The notes below the pieces were generated by a model. That model did no database searches. It saw only the letters and a program-made list of their open reading frames with translations, and was not told where the DNA came from. From positions 45,037 through 109,036 of the forward strand of contig NZ_KB899109.1 of the NCBI RefSeq assembly GCF_000378045.1: DNA of 64,000 nucleotides, read 5' to 3'. Source of the stretch: Marinobacterium rhizophilum DSM 18822. GTDB taxonomy: Bacteria > Pseudomonadota > Gammaproteobacteria > Pseudomonadales > Balneatricaceae. A program made the position numbers and the translations under genes. This document shows, one piece after another, positions 29,165 to 37,261 of the stretch (position 1 is its first letter; each line of letters opens with the position of its first letter).

Positions 29165-30148
29165 ATGTTTAGGGCACTGGTACTGGATCAGCAGGACGGC
29201 AAGACACAGGCGCAGGTCAAAACACTGCAGGAGTCGGAGCTTCCCGATGAGGGCGTGCTGGTGGCGGTGGATTACTCGTCGCTGAACTTCAAGGATGGCC
29301 TGGCAATCACCGGCAGCGGAAAAATCGTCAACCAGTTCCCGATGGTGCCGGGCATCGACCTGGCCGGGCGGGTGCTGGAATCTGCCGATGCTGCGTTTGC
29401 TCCGGGCGATGCGGTGGTGCTCACCGGCTGGGGGGTGGGAGAGCGTTACTGGGGCGGCATGGCCGAAAAGGCTCGTCTTAAAGCCGACTGGCTGGTGCCT
29501 ATGCCTGAGGGATTGGATGCCCGCGCCGCGATGATGATCGGCACCGCAGGCCTCACCGCCATGCTATGCGTCATGGCGCTGGAAGAAGGCGGCGTGACAC
29601 CGGCGCAGGGGCCCGTGCTGGTGACCGGGGCCGCCGGCGGTGTCGGCAGTGTGGCGGTGGCCATTCTGGCAGGGCTTGGCTACGAGGTGTATGCCGTAAC
29701 CGGTCGCCCGGAAACCGAGGCCTACCTCAAAGGGCTGGGTGCCAGCGCACTGGTGAGCCGCGAGACTATGCTGGTCAAGCCCCGGGCGCTGGAGGCGCAA
29801 CGCTGGGCCGGTGCCATTGATACCGTGGGTGATACCATCCTGGCCAAGGTGCTGGCGGAGACCTGTTACGGTGGCACGGTCGCGGCCTGTGGTCTTGCCG
29901 CCGGGTTCAATCTGCCCACCACGGTGATGCCGTTTATTCTGCGCAATGTTCGGCTGCAGGGGGTGGACTCGGTCATGTGCCCGTTGCTGCGTCGCCAGCA
30001 GGCCTGGCAGCGCCTGGCACAGGAGCTGCCAGCAGCGGCACTGGGGGACATCGGTCACAGCATCGGTCTGGACGAGGTGCCGGATTATGCCCAGCGCATC
30101 GTGAACGGCCAGGTGCGCGGACGTGTAATCGTCGATATGTCACGCTAA
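29165..30148 (+). CDS. acuI: Acrylyl-CoA reductase AcuI (YhdH-type MDR oxidoreductase)
   Basis: AcuI reduces acryloyl-CoA to propionyl-CoA with NADPH, detoxifying acrylate made from DMSP or other sources. The 327-residue product is a zinc-free medium-chain dehydrogenase/reductase with the YhdH/AcuI pattern: DYSSLNFKDGLAITG near residue 37, PMVPGIDLAGRV, the Rossmann motif VTGAAGGVGSVAVAIL (about 154-169) and MCPLLRRQQAWQRLA near the C-terminus. GGAGG precedes the ATG. It is divergent from a GntR regulator with operator-like sites between them. E. coli YhdH is of the same type, so a broader acrylate-detoxifying role is possible without DMSP genes. Confidence 0.92.
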   Translation: MFRALVLDQQDGKTQAQVKTLQESELPDEGVLVAVDYSSLNFKDGLAITGSGKIVNQFPMVPGIDLAGRVLESADAAFAPGDAVVLTGWGVGERYWGGMAEKARLKADWLVPMPEGLDARAAMMIGTAGLTAMLCVMALEEGGVTPAQGPVLVTGAAGGVGSVAVAILAGLGYEVYAVTGRPETEAYLKGLGASALVSRETMLVKPRALEAQRWAGAIDTVGDTILAKVLAETCYGGTVAACGLAAGFNLPTTVMPFILRNVRLQGVDSVMCPLLRRQQAWQRLAQELPAAALGDIGHSIGLDEVPDYAQRIVNGQVRGRVIVDMSR

Positions 30149-30150
30149 GG

Positions 30151-30287
30151 CACCTCGAAAAACCGTTACGAGCAGACTTAGCTGCAAGGCGCACGGCGCG
30201 CAGGAACCGCAGTGTATGGGGTATACATGAGGATTCCGAGCACCGCGTAACGCAGCAGATGAGGCGCGCAGTAGGTTTTTCGATGTG
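30151..30287. repeat. 137-bp element with terminal inverted repeats
   Basis: CACCTCGAAAAACC at 30151-30164 and GGTTTTTCGATGTG at 30274-30287 are inverted copies with 13 of 14 matches. Inside, GTTACG (30165-30170) can pair with CGTAAC (30246-30251). It begins 3 bases after the acuI stop and has no coding capacity. It looks like an interspersed palindromic repeat or MITE remnant; a genome scan would be needed to confirm copies. Confidence 0.6.
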
Positions 30288-30330
30288 ACCGCTAAGCGTT
30301 GCTGCCGTGTGCGCAGATATCCTGCGGCTC

Positions 30331-31503
30331 TTATCCGTAGAGCCCGTCCACGCGGGGGCGGATCAGAATCCGACTGTAGTGCAGTAAGAACAGCAGCCAG
30401 GCCAGTACCCAGAGGCTGCCGGCCGTGTAGATGGCAAACGCATAGGGCAGGGATGCCAGTGGCAGCAATACTCGAGACAGGCCGGCCAGTAGCATCAACG
30501 CGAAGGCCAGCCGGATTGATCCCGGGATTTCAAGTGGCCGGCCGGTATGCCCCAGCGATACGCGTGCCATCATGCCCAGGGTCAGGCTGCCAATGGCACC
30601 GGCGCCAAACGCGTGCAGTGCCAGCGATGCTGGCAGCCAGCCCAGCGCGCTAAAGCACTGCAGGGCAAAGCCCAGCGTCATGAACAGGTAACCCAGATGC
30701 AGTATCCACAGCAGGGGAACCCGGGCAATGCGCGGGCTGAGCCAGCCGCTTTGACGGACCAGGTGTGCTGCAAAGTTCAGCGCCGCCGTCAGCAGGGCGG
30801 TGCGCGGCCACTGCAATGCCCAGCTCAGTGCCCAGAGTAACGCCAGCGGTATGATCAGCCGCTCCAGCCAGGGTCTGCGCTTGGCCGTGAATGTGCCAAG
30901 GCCGCGTTCGGTAAAGAACGGAATGACCCTGCCGCCCATGATGAGCATCATCAACACCACCAGATAAAGTGCGCCGTGCAGCCCGTCAAGGGCTGTGCGG
31001 GTCAGCCCCAGTTGTTGCAGATGCACCAGCAGGTTGGCGATAAAGAAGCCACACAGCAGCGCCAGAAAAACGAGATTGCGGTAATTGCGCGAGCGCACCA
31101 GTGGCCAGGCCAGCGCCATGCCCAGCAGTGGCAGGAATGCCAGGTCGGTCAGTGCGACCGCGATAGCGGGTATGGGCAAGAAGGGCACAATACGTCCTGC
31201 CAGCCAGACCAGGGCCAGTGACGCCAGCCAGAAGCCGCTCAGCGTTTGAATCGAGGTCCAGGTGCGTACCGCGGTTAGCAGAAAGCCGGCAATGACGGCG
31301 ATAGCGAAACCAAACAGCATTTCGTGACCATGCCAAAGCAGGCCGTTGCCATAGTAGGTGCTTATTGTGGCGCTGGTATAGATATACAGCCAGAGCCCAA
31401 TCAGCAGGGCGCCCGCGGCACCGGCCAGGAGAAAGAAGGGCCGGAAGGCAAGATTGAACAGGGAAAACTCGGCTGGAACGCGCCTTTCCTGCAGCGGTAT
31501 CAT
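30331..31503 (-). CDS. nnrS: NnrS family heme/copper membrane protein
   Basis: NnrS proteins are polytopic membrane heme/copper proteins that protect against nitrosative stress and are often under NO-responsive control. The ATG at 31503 has an AGGAGGTG ribosome site and gives 390 residues; longer in-frame extensions upstream are excluded by this. Family features include NLAFRPFFLLAG near the N-terminus, LLWHGHEMLFGFA and the GGRVIPFFTERGL loop, with about twelve membrane helices and several His in them. It is divergent from btuF; I see no clear FNR or NorR site in the 52-base gap. Confidence 0.92.
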   Translation of the reverse strand: MIPLQERRVPAEFSLFNLAFRPFFLLAGAAGALLIGLWLYIYTSATISTYYGNGLLWHGHEMLFGFAIAVIAGFLLTAVRTWTSIQTLSGFWLASLALVWLAGRIVPFLPIPAIAVALTDLAFLPLLGMALAWPLVRSRNYRNLVFLALLCGFFIANLLVHLQQLGLTRTALDGLHGALYLVVLMMLIMGGRVIPFFTERGLGTFTAKRRPWLERLIIPLALLWALSWALQWPRTALLTAALNFAAHLVRQSGWLSPRIARVPLLWILHLGYLFMTLGFALQCFSALGWLPASLALHAFGAGAIGSLTLGMMARVSLGHTGRPLEIPGSIRLAFALMLLAGLSRVLLPLASLPYAFAIYTAGSLWVLAWLLFLLHYSRILIRPRVDGLYG

Positions 31504-31555
31504 GGGCACCTCCTGATGGTGTCGGTATACTGTCGGCTTTGCGGTTTGCGTTATT

Positions 31556-32446
31556 ATGTACTCAAGATACATTTTTATAAAGTTAATCTGGCTGTTGCTG
31601 GTGTTACCCGCCCAGGCGGCGGTCACCGTCATCGACAACTCCGGTCACAGCGTCACCCTGGAGCAACCGGCACAGCGCATTCTTGCGCTGGCGCCCCATA
31701 TCACCGAAAACCTGTTCGCCATGGGCGCTGGTGATCGTATTGTCGGCACTGTCGCTTTCAGCGATTACCCGCCGCGTGCCCGGGCGATTCCCCGTGTCGG
31801 CAGTTTTGGCCAGCTGAACCTGGAGCAGGTGCTGGCATTGCAGCCCGATCTGGTGGTGGCCTGGCCGGGCGGAAACCCGCCTGCACAGCTGGCGCGTCTG
31901 CGCCAGTTCGGCATTGCGGTGTTTGAGTCCGACCCCCGCAGTTTTGCCGCCATTGCCGCCAATCTGCGGCTGTATGGCCAGCTCACCGGGCTGCAGGTCA
32001 ATGCGGATGCCGCGGCGTCCGCGCTGGAGCAGCGGGTGAATCGGCTGCGCGTGCGCTACCAGGGAGCGGCACCGGTACGGGTGTTTTACCAGCTCTGGCA
32101 TGAGCCGCTGATGACCGTGAACCGTACCCTGCTGGTGGATCAGATGCTGCATCTGTGTGGCGGCGAAAATCCCTTTGCGGACCGGCCCGAGGCGGTGCCT
32201 CAGCTCGGCGTGGAGTCGGTGCTGGCAGTGCGGCCCGAGGTTATCATCACCACAACCGAAGAAGCGCCCCACGACTGGATTGCACGCTGGCAGCGGTGGC
32301 CCGAGTTGCCGGCGGTAAGGAATAACCTGTTTTATCAGCTCAACGCCGACTGGATGCACCGTGCCACCTCGCGGGCATTATCCGGTGCCGAGCAACTGTG
32401 CGCCCACCTGGACGATGCCAGACACAAGCTCGGGCGCAGCAACTAA
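31556..32446 (+). CDS. btuF: Cobalamin-binding periplasmic protein BtuF-like
   Basis: BtuF captures vitamin B12 or corrinoids in the periplasm for the BtuCD importer. The 296-residue product has a signal peptide (KLIWLLLVLPAQA, cleavage near residue 21) and a class III (TroA/BtuF-like) binding fold with RILALAPHITENLFAMGAGDRIVGTV and a lobe hinge helix near 140-165. No strong ribosome site precedes the ATG. Heme or siderophore binding proteins share the fold, but the cobUTC genes immediately downstream support corrinoid. No cobalamin riboswitch was recognised in the short upstream gap, and btuCD are not here. Confidence 0.85.
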   Translation: MYSRYIFIKLIWLLLVLPAQAAVTVIDNSGHSVTLEQPAQRILALAPHITENLFAMGAGDRIVGTVAFSDYPPRARAIPRVGSFGQLNLEQVLALQPDLVVAWPGGNPPAQLARLRQFGIAVFESDPRSFAAIAANLRLYGQLTGLQVNADAAASALEQRVNRLRVRYQGAAPVRVFYQLWHEPLMTVNRTLLVDQMLHLCGGENPFADRPEAVPQLGVESVLAVRPEVIITTTEEAPHDWIARWQRWPELPAVRNNLFYQLNADWMHRATSRALSGAEQLCAHLDDARHKLGRSN

Positions 32447-32465
32447 ATTGAAAACGGAGATGTAC

Positions 32466-32978
32466 GTGAAACAACTGATACTCGGTGGTGCCCGGTCCGG
32501 CAAAAGCCGGCTGGCAGAGCAGCGCGCCCAGGCGAGCGGCTTGCCGGTGGCGCTGGTGGTCACCATGGTGCCGGGGGATGACGCGGAGCTGGCCGAGCGG
32601 GTTCGGCGTCACCAGGCAGAGCGTCCTGAGGACTGGCGCCTGGTCGAAGCGCCCACGGCGCTGGCCGGTGCGCTTGAACCCCTGCTGGAACAGGGCTATT
32701 GCGTGCTGGTGGACTGCCTGACCCTGTGGCTGACCAACCTGTTGCTGCTGGACTGCGAAGAAACCCTGCAGGCCGAACTGGATGCGCTGGACCGGCTGTT
32801 AAGCCGCTGTGATGGCAGCCTCATTATGGTCAGCAACGAAGTGGGGATGGGAATCGTGCCGATGGGTGAACTCAGCCGGCGATTTCAGGATCAAGCCGGC
32901 TGGCTGCATCAGCGCATGGCGGGGTTCTGTGACCGGGTCACGCTGAGTGTGGCGGGCTTGCCGCTGGAGGTGAAATGA
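32466..32978 (+). CDS. cobU: Adenosylcobinamide kinase/guanylyltransferase CobU
   Basis: CobU phosphorylates adenosylcobinamide and then attaches GMP, activating it for the nucleotide loop. The product of about 170 residues has the N-terminal P-loop GGARSGKSR, the DCLTLWLTNLL strand and VSNEVGMGIVPMGELSRRFQD near the C-terminus. The GTG at 32466 is preceded by GGAG at a 6-base spacing; an ATG at 32460 directly abuts the GGAG and is less likely. It overlaps cobT by 4 bases (ATGA). Confidence 0.93.
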   Translation: MKQLILGGARSGKSRLAEQRAQASGLPVALVVTMVPGDDAELAERVRRHQAERPEDWRLVEAPTALAGALEPLLEQGYCVLVDCLTLWLTNLLLLDCEETLQAELDALDRLLSRCDGSLIMVSNEVGMGIVPMGELSRRFQDQAGWLHQRMAGFCDRVTLSVAGLPLEVK

Positions 32979-34081
32979 CAGACGTCGGTATACCGCACAA
33001 CTGGCTTGAGCAGCCCATACAGCGTCCCAGTGCCCAGGTTGAGGCGAAGGCCCGCGCGCATCAGCTGCAGCTGACCAAGCCCGCCGGGGCACTGGGTGAG
33101 CTGGAGCAGCTGGCGATTCGCCTGGCCGGGTTGCAGGGCCGTGTCGATCCACGCATTGAGCATTGCCATATCAGCCTGTTTGCCGCCGATCATGGCATCG
33201 CTGCGGCCGGGGTGTCGGCCTATCCCCAGGCCGTGACGGGTCAGATGGTGGCCAATTTTGCCGCCGGCGGTGCGGCGGTGTCGGTGCTGGCAAGGCTTGC
33301 CGGTGCCCATTTCGATGTGGTGAACCTCGGGACGCTGCAACGCCCCGCGCCCGACCCGCGGGTGCTGGATCGCTGGCTGGGTCCGGGAACCGCCGATTTC
33401 ACCCAGCAGGCCGCGATGACGGCCGAACAGCGTGACGCGGCACTGCTGGCCGGCGCGGAGCGTCTGGCAGAGGCCAAGGCGGCGGGTTGCGATCTGTTCG
33501 TGGCCGGTGAGATGGGCATCGGCAACACCAGTGCTGCGACGGCACTGGGCGCCGCGTTGCTGGGGCTCGATCCGCAGCTACTGGCGGGTCCGGGCACCGG
33601 TGTCGGGACGGCAGTGCTGGCACAGAAGGTGACGCTGATCCGCCAGGCACTGCAGCGACACACAGCCGATATGCCGGATCTGGCCAGCGGGCCCGAGGCA
33701 CTTCAAGAGCACAGGGTACTTGAGCTGCTGCGCTGCCTGGGCGGATTTGAAATCGTTGCGATGGTCGGTGCTTATCTGCATGCGGGCCAGCGGGCGGTAC
33801 CTGTGCTGGTGGATGGGTTTATCAGCACGCTGGCTGCGCTGGTGGCCGTGCGACTCAAACCCGACCTGGCAGCCTGGCTGATCTATGGTCACCGCTCGGC
33901 CGAACCCGGTCACGGGCTTCTGCTCGAAGCGTTGCAGGCGCGACCCCTGCTGTCACTGGATATGCGACTGGGTGAAGGCAGCGGGGCCGCACTGGCGGTA
34001 CAGATCGTACGCAGTGCCTGTGCGCTGCACAGTGACATGGCGACATTTGCCGGGGCCGGTGTGGCGGGGCCGGGCGCTTGA
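32975..34081 (+). CDS. cobT: Nicotinate-nucleotide-DMB phosphoribosyltransferase CobT
   Basis: CobT makes alpha-ribazole phosphate from 5,6-dimethylbenzimidazole and nicotinate mononucleotide. The 368-residue product shows the family motifs: LTKPAGALGELEQLA near residue 32, LFAADHGIAAAGVSAYPQAVT, GEMGIGNTSAATAL, and the catalytic-glutamate region DMRLGEGSGAAL near residue 330. It overlaps cobU and cobC by 4 bases each, so the three are translationally coupled. Confidence 0.96.
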   Translation: MTDVGIPHNWLEQPIQRPSAQVEAKARAHQLQLTKPAGALGELEQLAIRLAGLQGRVDPRIEHCHISLFAADHGIAAAGVSAYPQAVTGQMVANFAAGGAAVSVLARLAGAHFDVVNLGTLQRPAPDPRVLDRWLGPGTADFTQQAAMTAEQRDAALLAGAERLAEAKAAGCDLFVAGEMGIGNTSAATALGAALLGLDPQLLAGPGTGVGTAVLAQKVTLIRQALQRHTADMPDLASGPEALQEHRVLELLRCLGGFEIVAMVGAYLHAGQRAVPVLVDGFISTLAALVAVRLKPDLAAWLIYGHRSAEPGHGLLLEALQARPLLSLDMRLGEGSGAALAVQIVRSACALHSDMATFAGAGVAGPGA

Positions 34082-34710
34082 GCGTACTGACGCTGGATTT
34101 GCTGCGTCACGGCGATGCCGAAAATGCGGCCTGTTACCGGGGCCGCACGGACTCGGCACTGACCCCGCTGGGATGGCGGCAGATGCAGGCGTATGCGCAC
34201 CGTAATCCAGGCTGGCAGCAGCTGATGTGCTCGCCGTTACGGCGTTGTGCCGAGCCGGGCACATATATTGCGGAGCAATTGCAGCTGCCCGTGGTCACGG
34301 ATGATCGCTTGCTGGAGCTTGACTTCGGTGACTGGGAGGGGCGCTCTTACGAGGACGTCTGGCAGCAGGACCGGGATGCCGTGATGGCCTTCTGGCAGGA
34401 TCCGAATGCGAGTCCGCCGCCGGGTGGTGAAAGCCTGGCGGCATTTTGTGCGCGGTTACAGGCGCTTGAGGATCATTTGATGCATCTTCCGGCGCTGGCG
34501 CAGGGCAGTGCGCATGTTTTGCTGCTTACGCATGGTGGCGTCATTCGAGGGCTGCTGGGTCGGCAGCTGGAGCTGGCCGGGAACAAGTGGTCGCAGCTGC
34601 GCATCGATACCGGTTCCCTGAGCCGATTGAAAATCGGTTATGATCGGCAACAGCAGTGGTGCGAGCTGTCATTCATGAACTGGCAGCCTGGCCTCGACAG
34701 TTTTGGCTGA
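34078..34710 (+). CDS. cobC: Alpha-ribazole phosphatase CobC
   Basis: CobC removes the 5' phosphate from alpha-ribazole phosphate (or from cobalamin phosphate) to finish the lower ligand. The 210-residue product is a histidine phosphatase with the RHG motif in LDLLRHGDAEN and the second His in LLLTHGGVIRGLLG. The start is a TTG that overlaps the cobT stop as TTGA. cobS, the cobalamin synthase gene that usually adjoins, is not found next to it; an HDOD-GAF gene follows after 39 bases. Confidence 0.92.
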   Translation: MSVLTLDLLRHGDAENAACYRGRTDSALTPLGWRQMQAYAHRNPGWQQLMCSPLRRCAEPGTYIAEQLQLPVVTDDRLLELDFGDWEGRSYEDVWQQDRDAVMAFWQDPNASPPPGGESLAAFCARLQALEDHLMHLPALAQGSAHVLLLTHGGVIRGLLGRQLELAGNKWSQLRIDTGSLSRLKIGYDRQQQWCELSFMNWQPGLDSFG

Positions 34711-34749
34711 GTCGGTGGTACCTTATTTCAAGGGAAGGAGCTGTTTGCA

Positions 34750-36303
34750 GTGAAGTATCAGCAGACCATCAATGCAGTCTATAGTCGGCTCGACCGATTG
34801 GGTGATCTTCCCATTTTCAGTGCGACGGTCAACCGTATTCAGCAGATCAGCAGTTCCCAGGAGTCCGATGCGATGGCCCTGGCGATGGCGGTGATGAAAG
34901 ACGCCAACCTCTCGATCAAGTTGCTCAAGCTCGCCAATACGCCGGGATACAACCGGGGCCAGGGGCCGATCAAGGTCGTGTCCAGAGCGGTGGTATTACT
35001 CGGCTTTGATCGCATCAAGAGCCTGACGGTCACGCTTAAACTGATCGAAACCCTGGGCCAGAACCGACCGGAGGCCGATATCGGCTCGTTGCAGATGCGC
35101 GCCTTTCTCAGTGGTGCGCTGGCCCGGGAACTGGCGCAGCGCTGCGGTGTGCGGGATGTTGAACAGACCTACTTGTGCGGCTTGCTGCATAACCTGGGCG
35201 AGACGGCGCTGGCATATACCCAGCCTGATCTGTACAAGAAGATGTTGCAGTTGCGTCAGGGTAGCGGCGAGAGCTGGGAAGCCTTGCAACTGCGCGTTCT
35301 GGGTGGAAATTTCAGTGACATCGGACAGGATCTGGCGACCAGCTGGGGGTTTCCCAAGGCCATGGTTCTGACCATGGATGCGCTGACCGCCGAGCAGCTG
35401 CGCGGAGACGACCGGCTGGGCTACCACCTGGTGAGCCTGTCGAGCCAGTTGCTGGAGCTGTTGCATGCCAAGGGGACCCACGGCGGCCCCGGTTATGCCC
35501 AGTTACTGAAGGATATCTCGAGCGAAACCGGGATCGACCGCGATGCCATCGAGCAAAGTATCAGTCATGCCTACAAGCTGGTGTGTGATCTGGCGCTGGA
35601 ATATGAAGTGCCGCCCCGCCCCTTGGTGCCACCGCTCGACAGCACGGACCCGGATGTTGCCGAGTTGAACCGGCGCACGGCCTATTACATTCACTCCCGC
35701 CTCGAGGCGCATGACACGCCGCCGTCACCAGAACAGCCTGCACCGGCCGAGATTCAGCGGACAGTGGACAGCGGGCAGTCCCTGCAGCTGGATTACCTGC
35801 AGGCCCTGAGTGAACTGCTCAGCGCTTCAGCGCCGCCGCAAGAGGTGTTGCAGAAGGTTATCGAGGCCATTATCAAAAGCACCGGGTGCGACCGGGCGGC
35901 GCTTTGCCTGCTGGATCGTGACGGTCAGCAGCTGGCGGTTCGCATAATTGGCGGTGAGAGCCAGGCACCACTGCGTGATTACCTGAAATTCAATCGTGGA
36001 CAGGGGGAGGGCGACTTCTTCTTTCGATTGCTGGGGCAGGGCAGCAGCCTGTTTGTTTCAGACATCGATCAGGATGACTGGCGCAGGCGGCTTCCCTCTG
36101 CATTTGTGGCGGCCGTGTTGCCGCAGGGGTTTGTGCTTTCGCCCCTGCAGGTGGGTAGCCGGACAATCGGATTTCTCTATGCGGATCGGTTGCGTGGACA
36201 CGGAGCTGTCAGCGAGGATGATTTTCGCGGCTTCAATCGCTTTTTTCTGCAGGCCCGGCTGGCGTTTTCCCATGCCGGTGCAAAAGGCAAACGGGCCAGC
36301 TGA
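34750..36303 (+). CDS. HDOD-GAF domain signalling protein
   Basis: This 517-residue protein joins an HDOD domain (about residues 15-215; LPIFSATVNRIQQI, AVMKDANLSIKLLKLAN and the degenerate HD-like LCGLLHNLGE) to a C-terminal GAF domain (about 350-510). HDOD proteins are HD-GYP relatives without phosphodiesterase residues, acting in output control of motility, biofilm or stress. No membrane segment is visible, so it should be cytoplasmic. It starts with GTG after AAGGGAAGGAG and lies 39 bases behind cobC, but a link with cobalamin is not evident. The precise role is unknown. Confidence 0.85.
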   Translation: MKYQQTINAVYSRLDRLGDLPIFSATVNRIQQISSSQESDAMALAMAVMKDANLSIKLLKLANTPGYNRGQGPIKVVSRAVVLLGFDRIKSLTVTLKLIETLGQNRPEADIGSLQMRAFLSGALARELAQRCGVRDVEQTYLCGLLHNLGETALAYTQPDLYKKMLQLRQGSGESWEALQLRVLGGNFSDIGQDLATSWGFPKAMVLTMDALTAEQLRGDDRLGYHLVSLSSQLLELLHAKGTHGGPGYAQLLKDISSETGIDRDAIEQSISHAYKLVCDLALEYEVPPRPLVPPLDSTDPDVAELNRRTAYYIHSRLEAHDTPPSPEQPAPAEIQRTVDSGQSLQLDYLQALSELLSASAPPQEVLQKVIEAIIKSTGCDRAALCLLDRDGQQLAVRIIGGESQAPLRDYLKFNRGQGEGDFFFRLLGQGSSLFVSDIDQDDWRRRLPSAFVAAVLPQGFVLSPLQVGSRTIGFLYADRLRGHGAVSEDDFRGFNRFFLQARLAFSHAGAKGKRAS

Positions 36304-36322
36304 GGTTGTTGAACCCTGTCGC

Positions 36323-36619
36323 TCAGGGTTCGCTGATGCCCTTGATAAAGGACTTGGTACCTTCCCAGGCATCCTTGCTGGCTTCCACCGCCGCATCGGC
36401 ACCTTCCTTGCCCAGCTCTACGGCCGTTTCTGCGCCCTTGCCCGTCGAACAAATGGCCCGCTGAACCGAGCAGCGTGCCTTGCAACCCGTCACTGCCGCC
36501 TCGTCAGTGAAATGTCGTACTTCGCATTCGGTACGGCAAAATTGCTGATCCAGGGCACAGTCGGCCAGTGCAAGCTGGGGCAGCCAGGCAAGCATCAGTA
36601 CGGGTAAGATTCTTTTCAT
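36323..36619 (-). CDS. Small exported six-cysteine protein, unknown function
   Basis: A 98-residue protein with a perfect ribosome site (AAGGAGGATAAAA) and a clear signal peptide (about 1-19, cleavage after LALA). The mature N-terminus contains six cysteines at 21, 28, 32, 46, 50 and 57, spaced C-x6-C-x3-C-x13-C-x3-C-x6-C. This mirror-symmetric twin Cx3C pattern suggests two antiparallel helices held by disulfides, as in CHCH-like hairpins. The C-terminal 40 residues form an Ala/Glu/Lys amphipathic helix (AETAVELGKEGADAAVEASKD). I do not recognise a named family. It is convergent with the HDOD-GAF gene, 19 bases away. Confidence 0.8.
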   Translation of the reverse strand: MKRILPVLMLAWLPQLALADCALDQQFCRTECEVRHFTDEAAVTGCKARCSVQRAICSTGKGAETAVELGKEGADAAVEASKDAWEGTKSFIKGISEP

Positions 36620-36683
36620 TTTTATCCTCCTTGGCTGGGGTTAAGTATAACTGATGCGGTGCCGGGTCGCGGCCCCGAGCCGC

Positions 36684-37244
36684 TTAACGCTTGTTGCGCG
36701 CCTGCCAGTACACCTCCTGACCGCCATCGCGGCGCGCCAGAACCCGGGCACAGACAAACAGCAGGTCGGACAGGCGGTTAATGTAGCCCAGCGCATGGGG
36801 ATTGACCGCCTCAGTCTGTGCCAGCTCAACCAGGCGACGCTCGGCGCGCCGGCACAAGCTGCGGCTTTGCTGACACAGGGCGCTGGGGCGGTTTCCCCCC
36901 GGGAGAATAAATTCACGCAGTGCCGGCAAACCGGCGTTGAGACGGTCCAGCTGTTGCTCCAGCGTGCTGATGGCAGCAGCGTCCAGAACCCAGTATTGCG
37001 CCTCGACCATGGCCAGCTCCCCACCCAGATCAAACAGGTCGTGCTGCAGCGGGGGCAGGATGTCTGACAGGGCATCGCCGGGTGCGAGGTCGGCAATCAG
37101 CACGCCCAGGCTTGAGTTCAGCTCGTCGATATCCCCCAGAGCCTCGATGCGCGGATGGTATTTCTCGACCCGGCTACCATCGGCAAGGCCGGTGGTCCCG
37201 TTGTCGCCGCTGCGGGTGTAAATTCGATTGAGACGATCCGGCAT
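36684..37244 (-). CDS. PduO-type cob(I)alamin adenosyltransferase
   Basis: The enzyme transfers the adenosyl group of ATP to cob(I)alamin, making coenzyme B12. The 186-residue product has the PduO signature: IYTRSGDNGTTGLADGSRVEK at the N-terminus, the GDIDELNSSLGVL helix and RSLCRRAERRLVEL plus NPHALGYINRLSDLLFVCARV at the C-terminus. It belongs with the cobUTC genes functionally but is on the opposite strand. ppk2 is 17 bases downstream of its stop on the same strand. Confidence 0.94.
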   Translation of the reverse strand: MPDRLNRIYTRSGDNGTTGLADGSRVEKYHPRIEALGDIDELNSSLGVLIADLAPGDALSDILPPLQHDLFDLGGELAMVEAQYWVLDAAAISTLEQQLDRLNAGLPALREFILPGGNRPSALCQQSRSLCRRAERRLVELAQTEAVNPHALGYINRLSDLLFVCARVLARRDGGQEVYWQARNKR

Positions 37245-37261
37245 GTTGTGCTCCGTGAAGT

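Noticed and set aside
31504..31555. Possible FNR/ANR or cobalamin-riboswitch control in the nnrS-btuF gap
   Set aside because: The 52-base gap has no TTGAT-N4-ATCAA-like site and is far too short for a B12 riboswitch.
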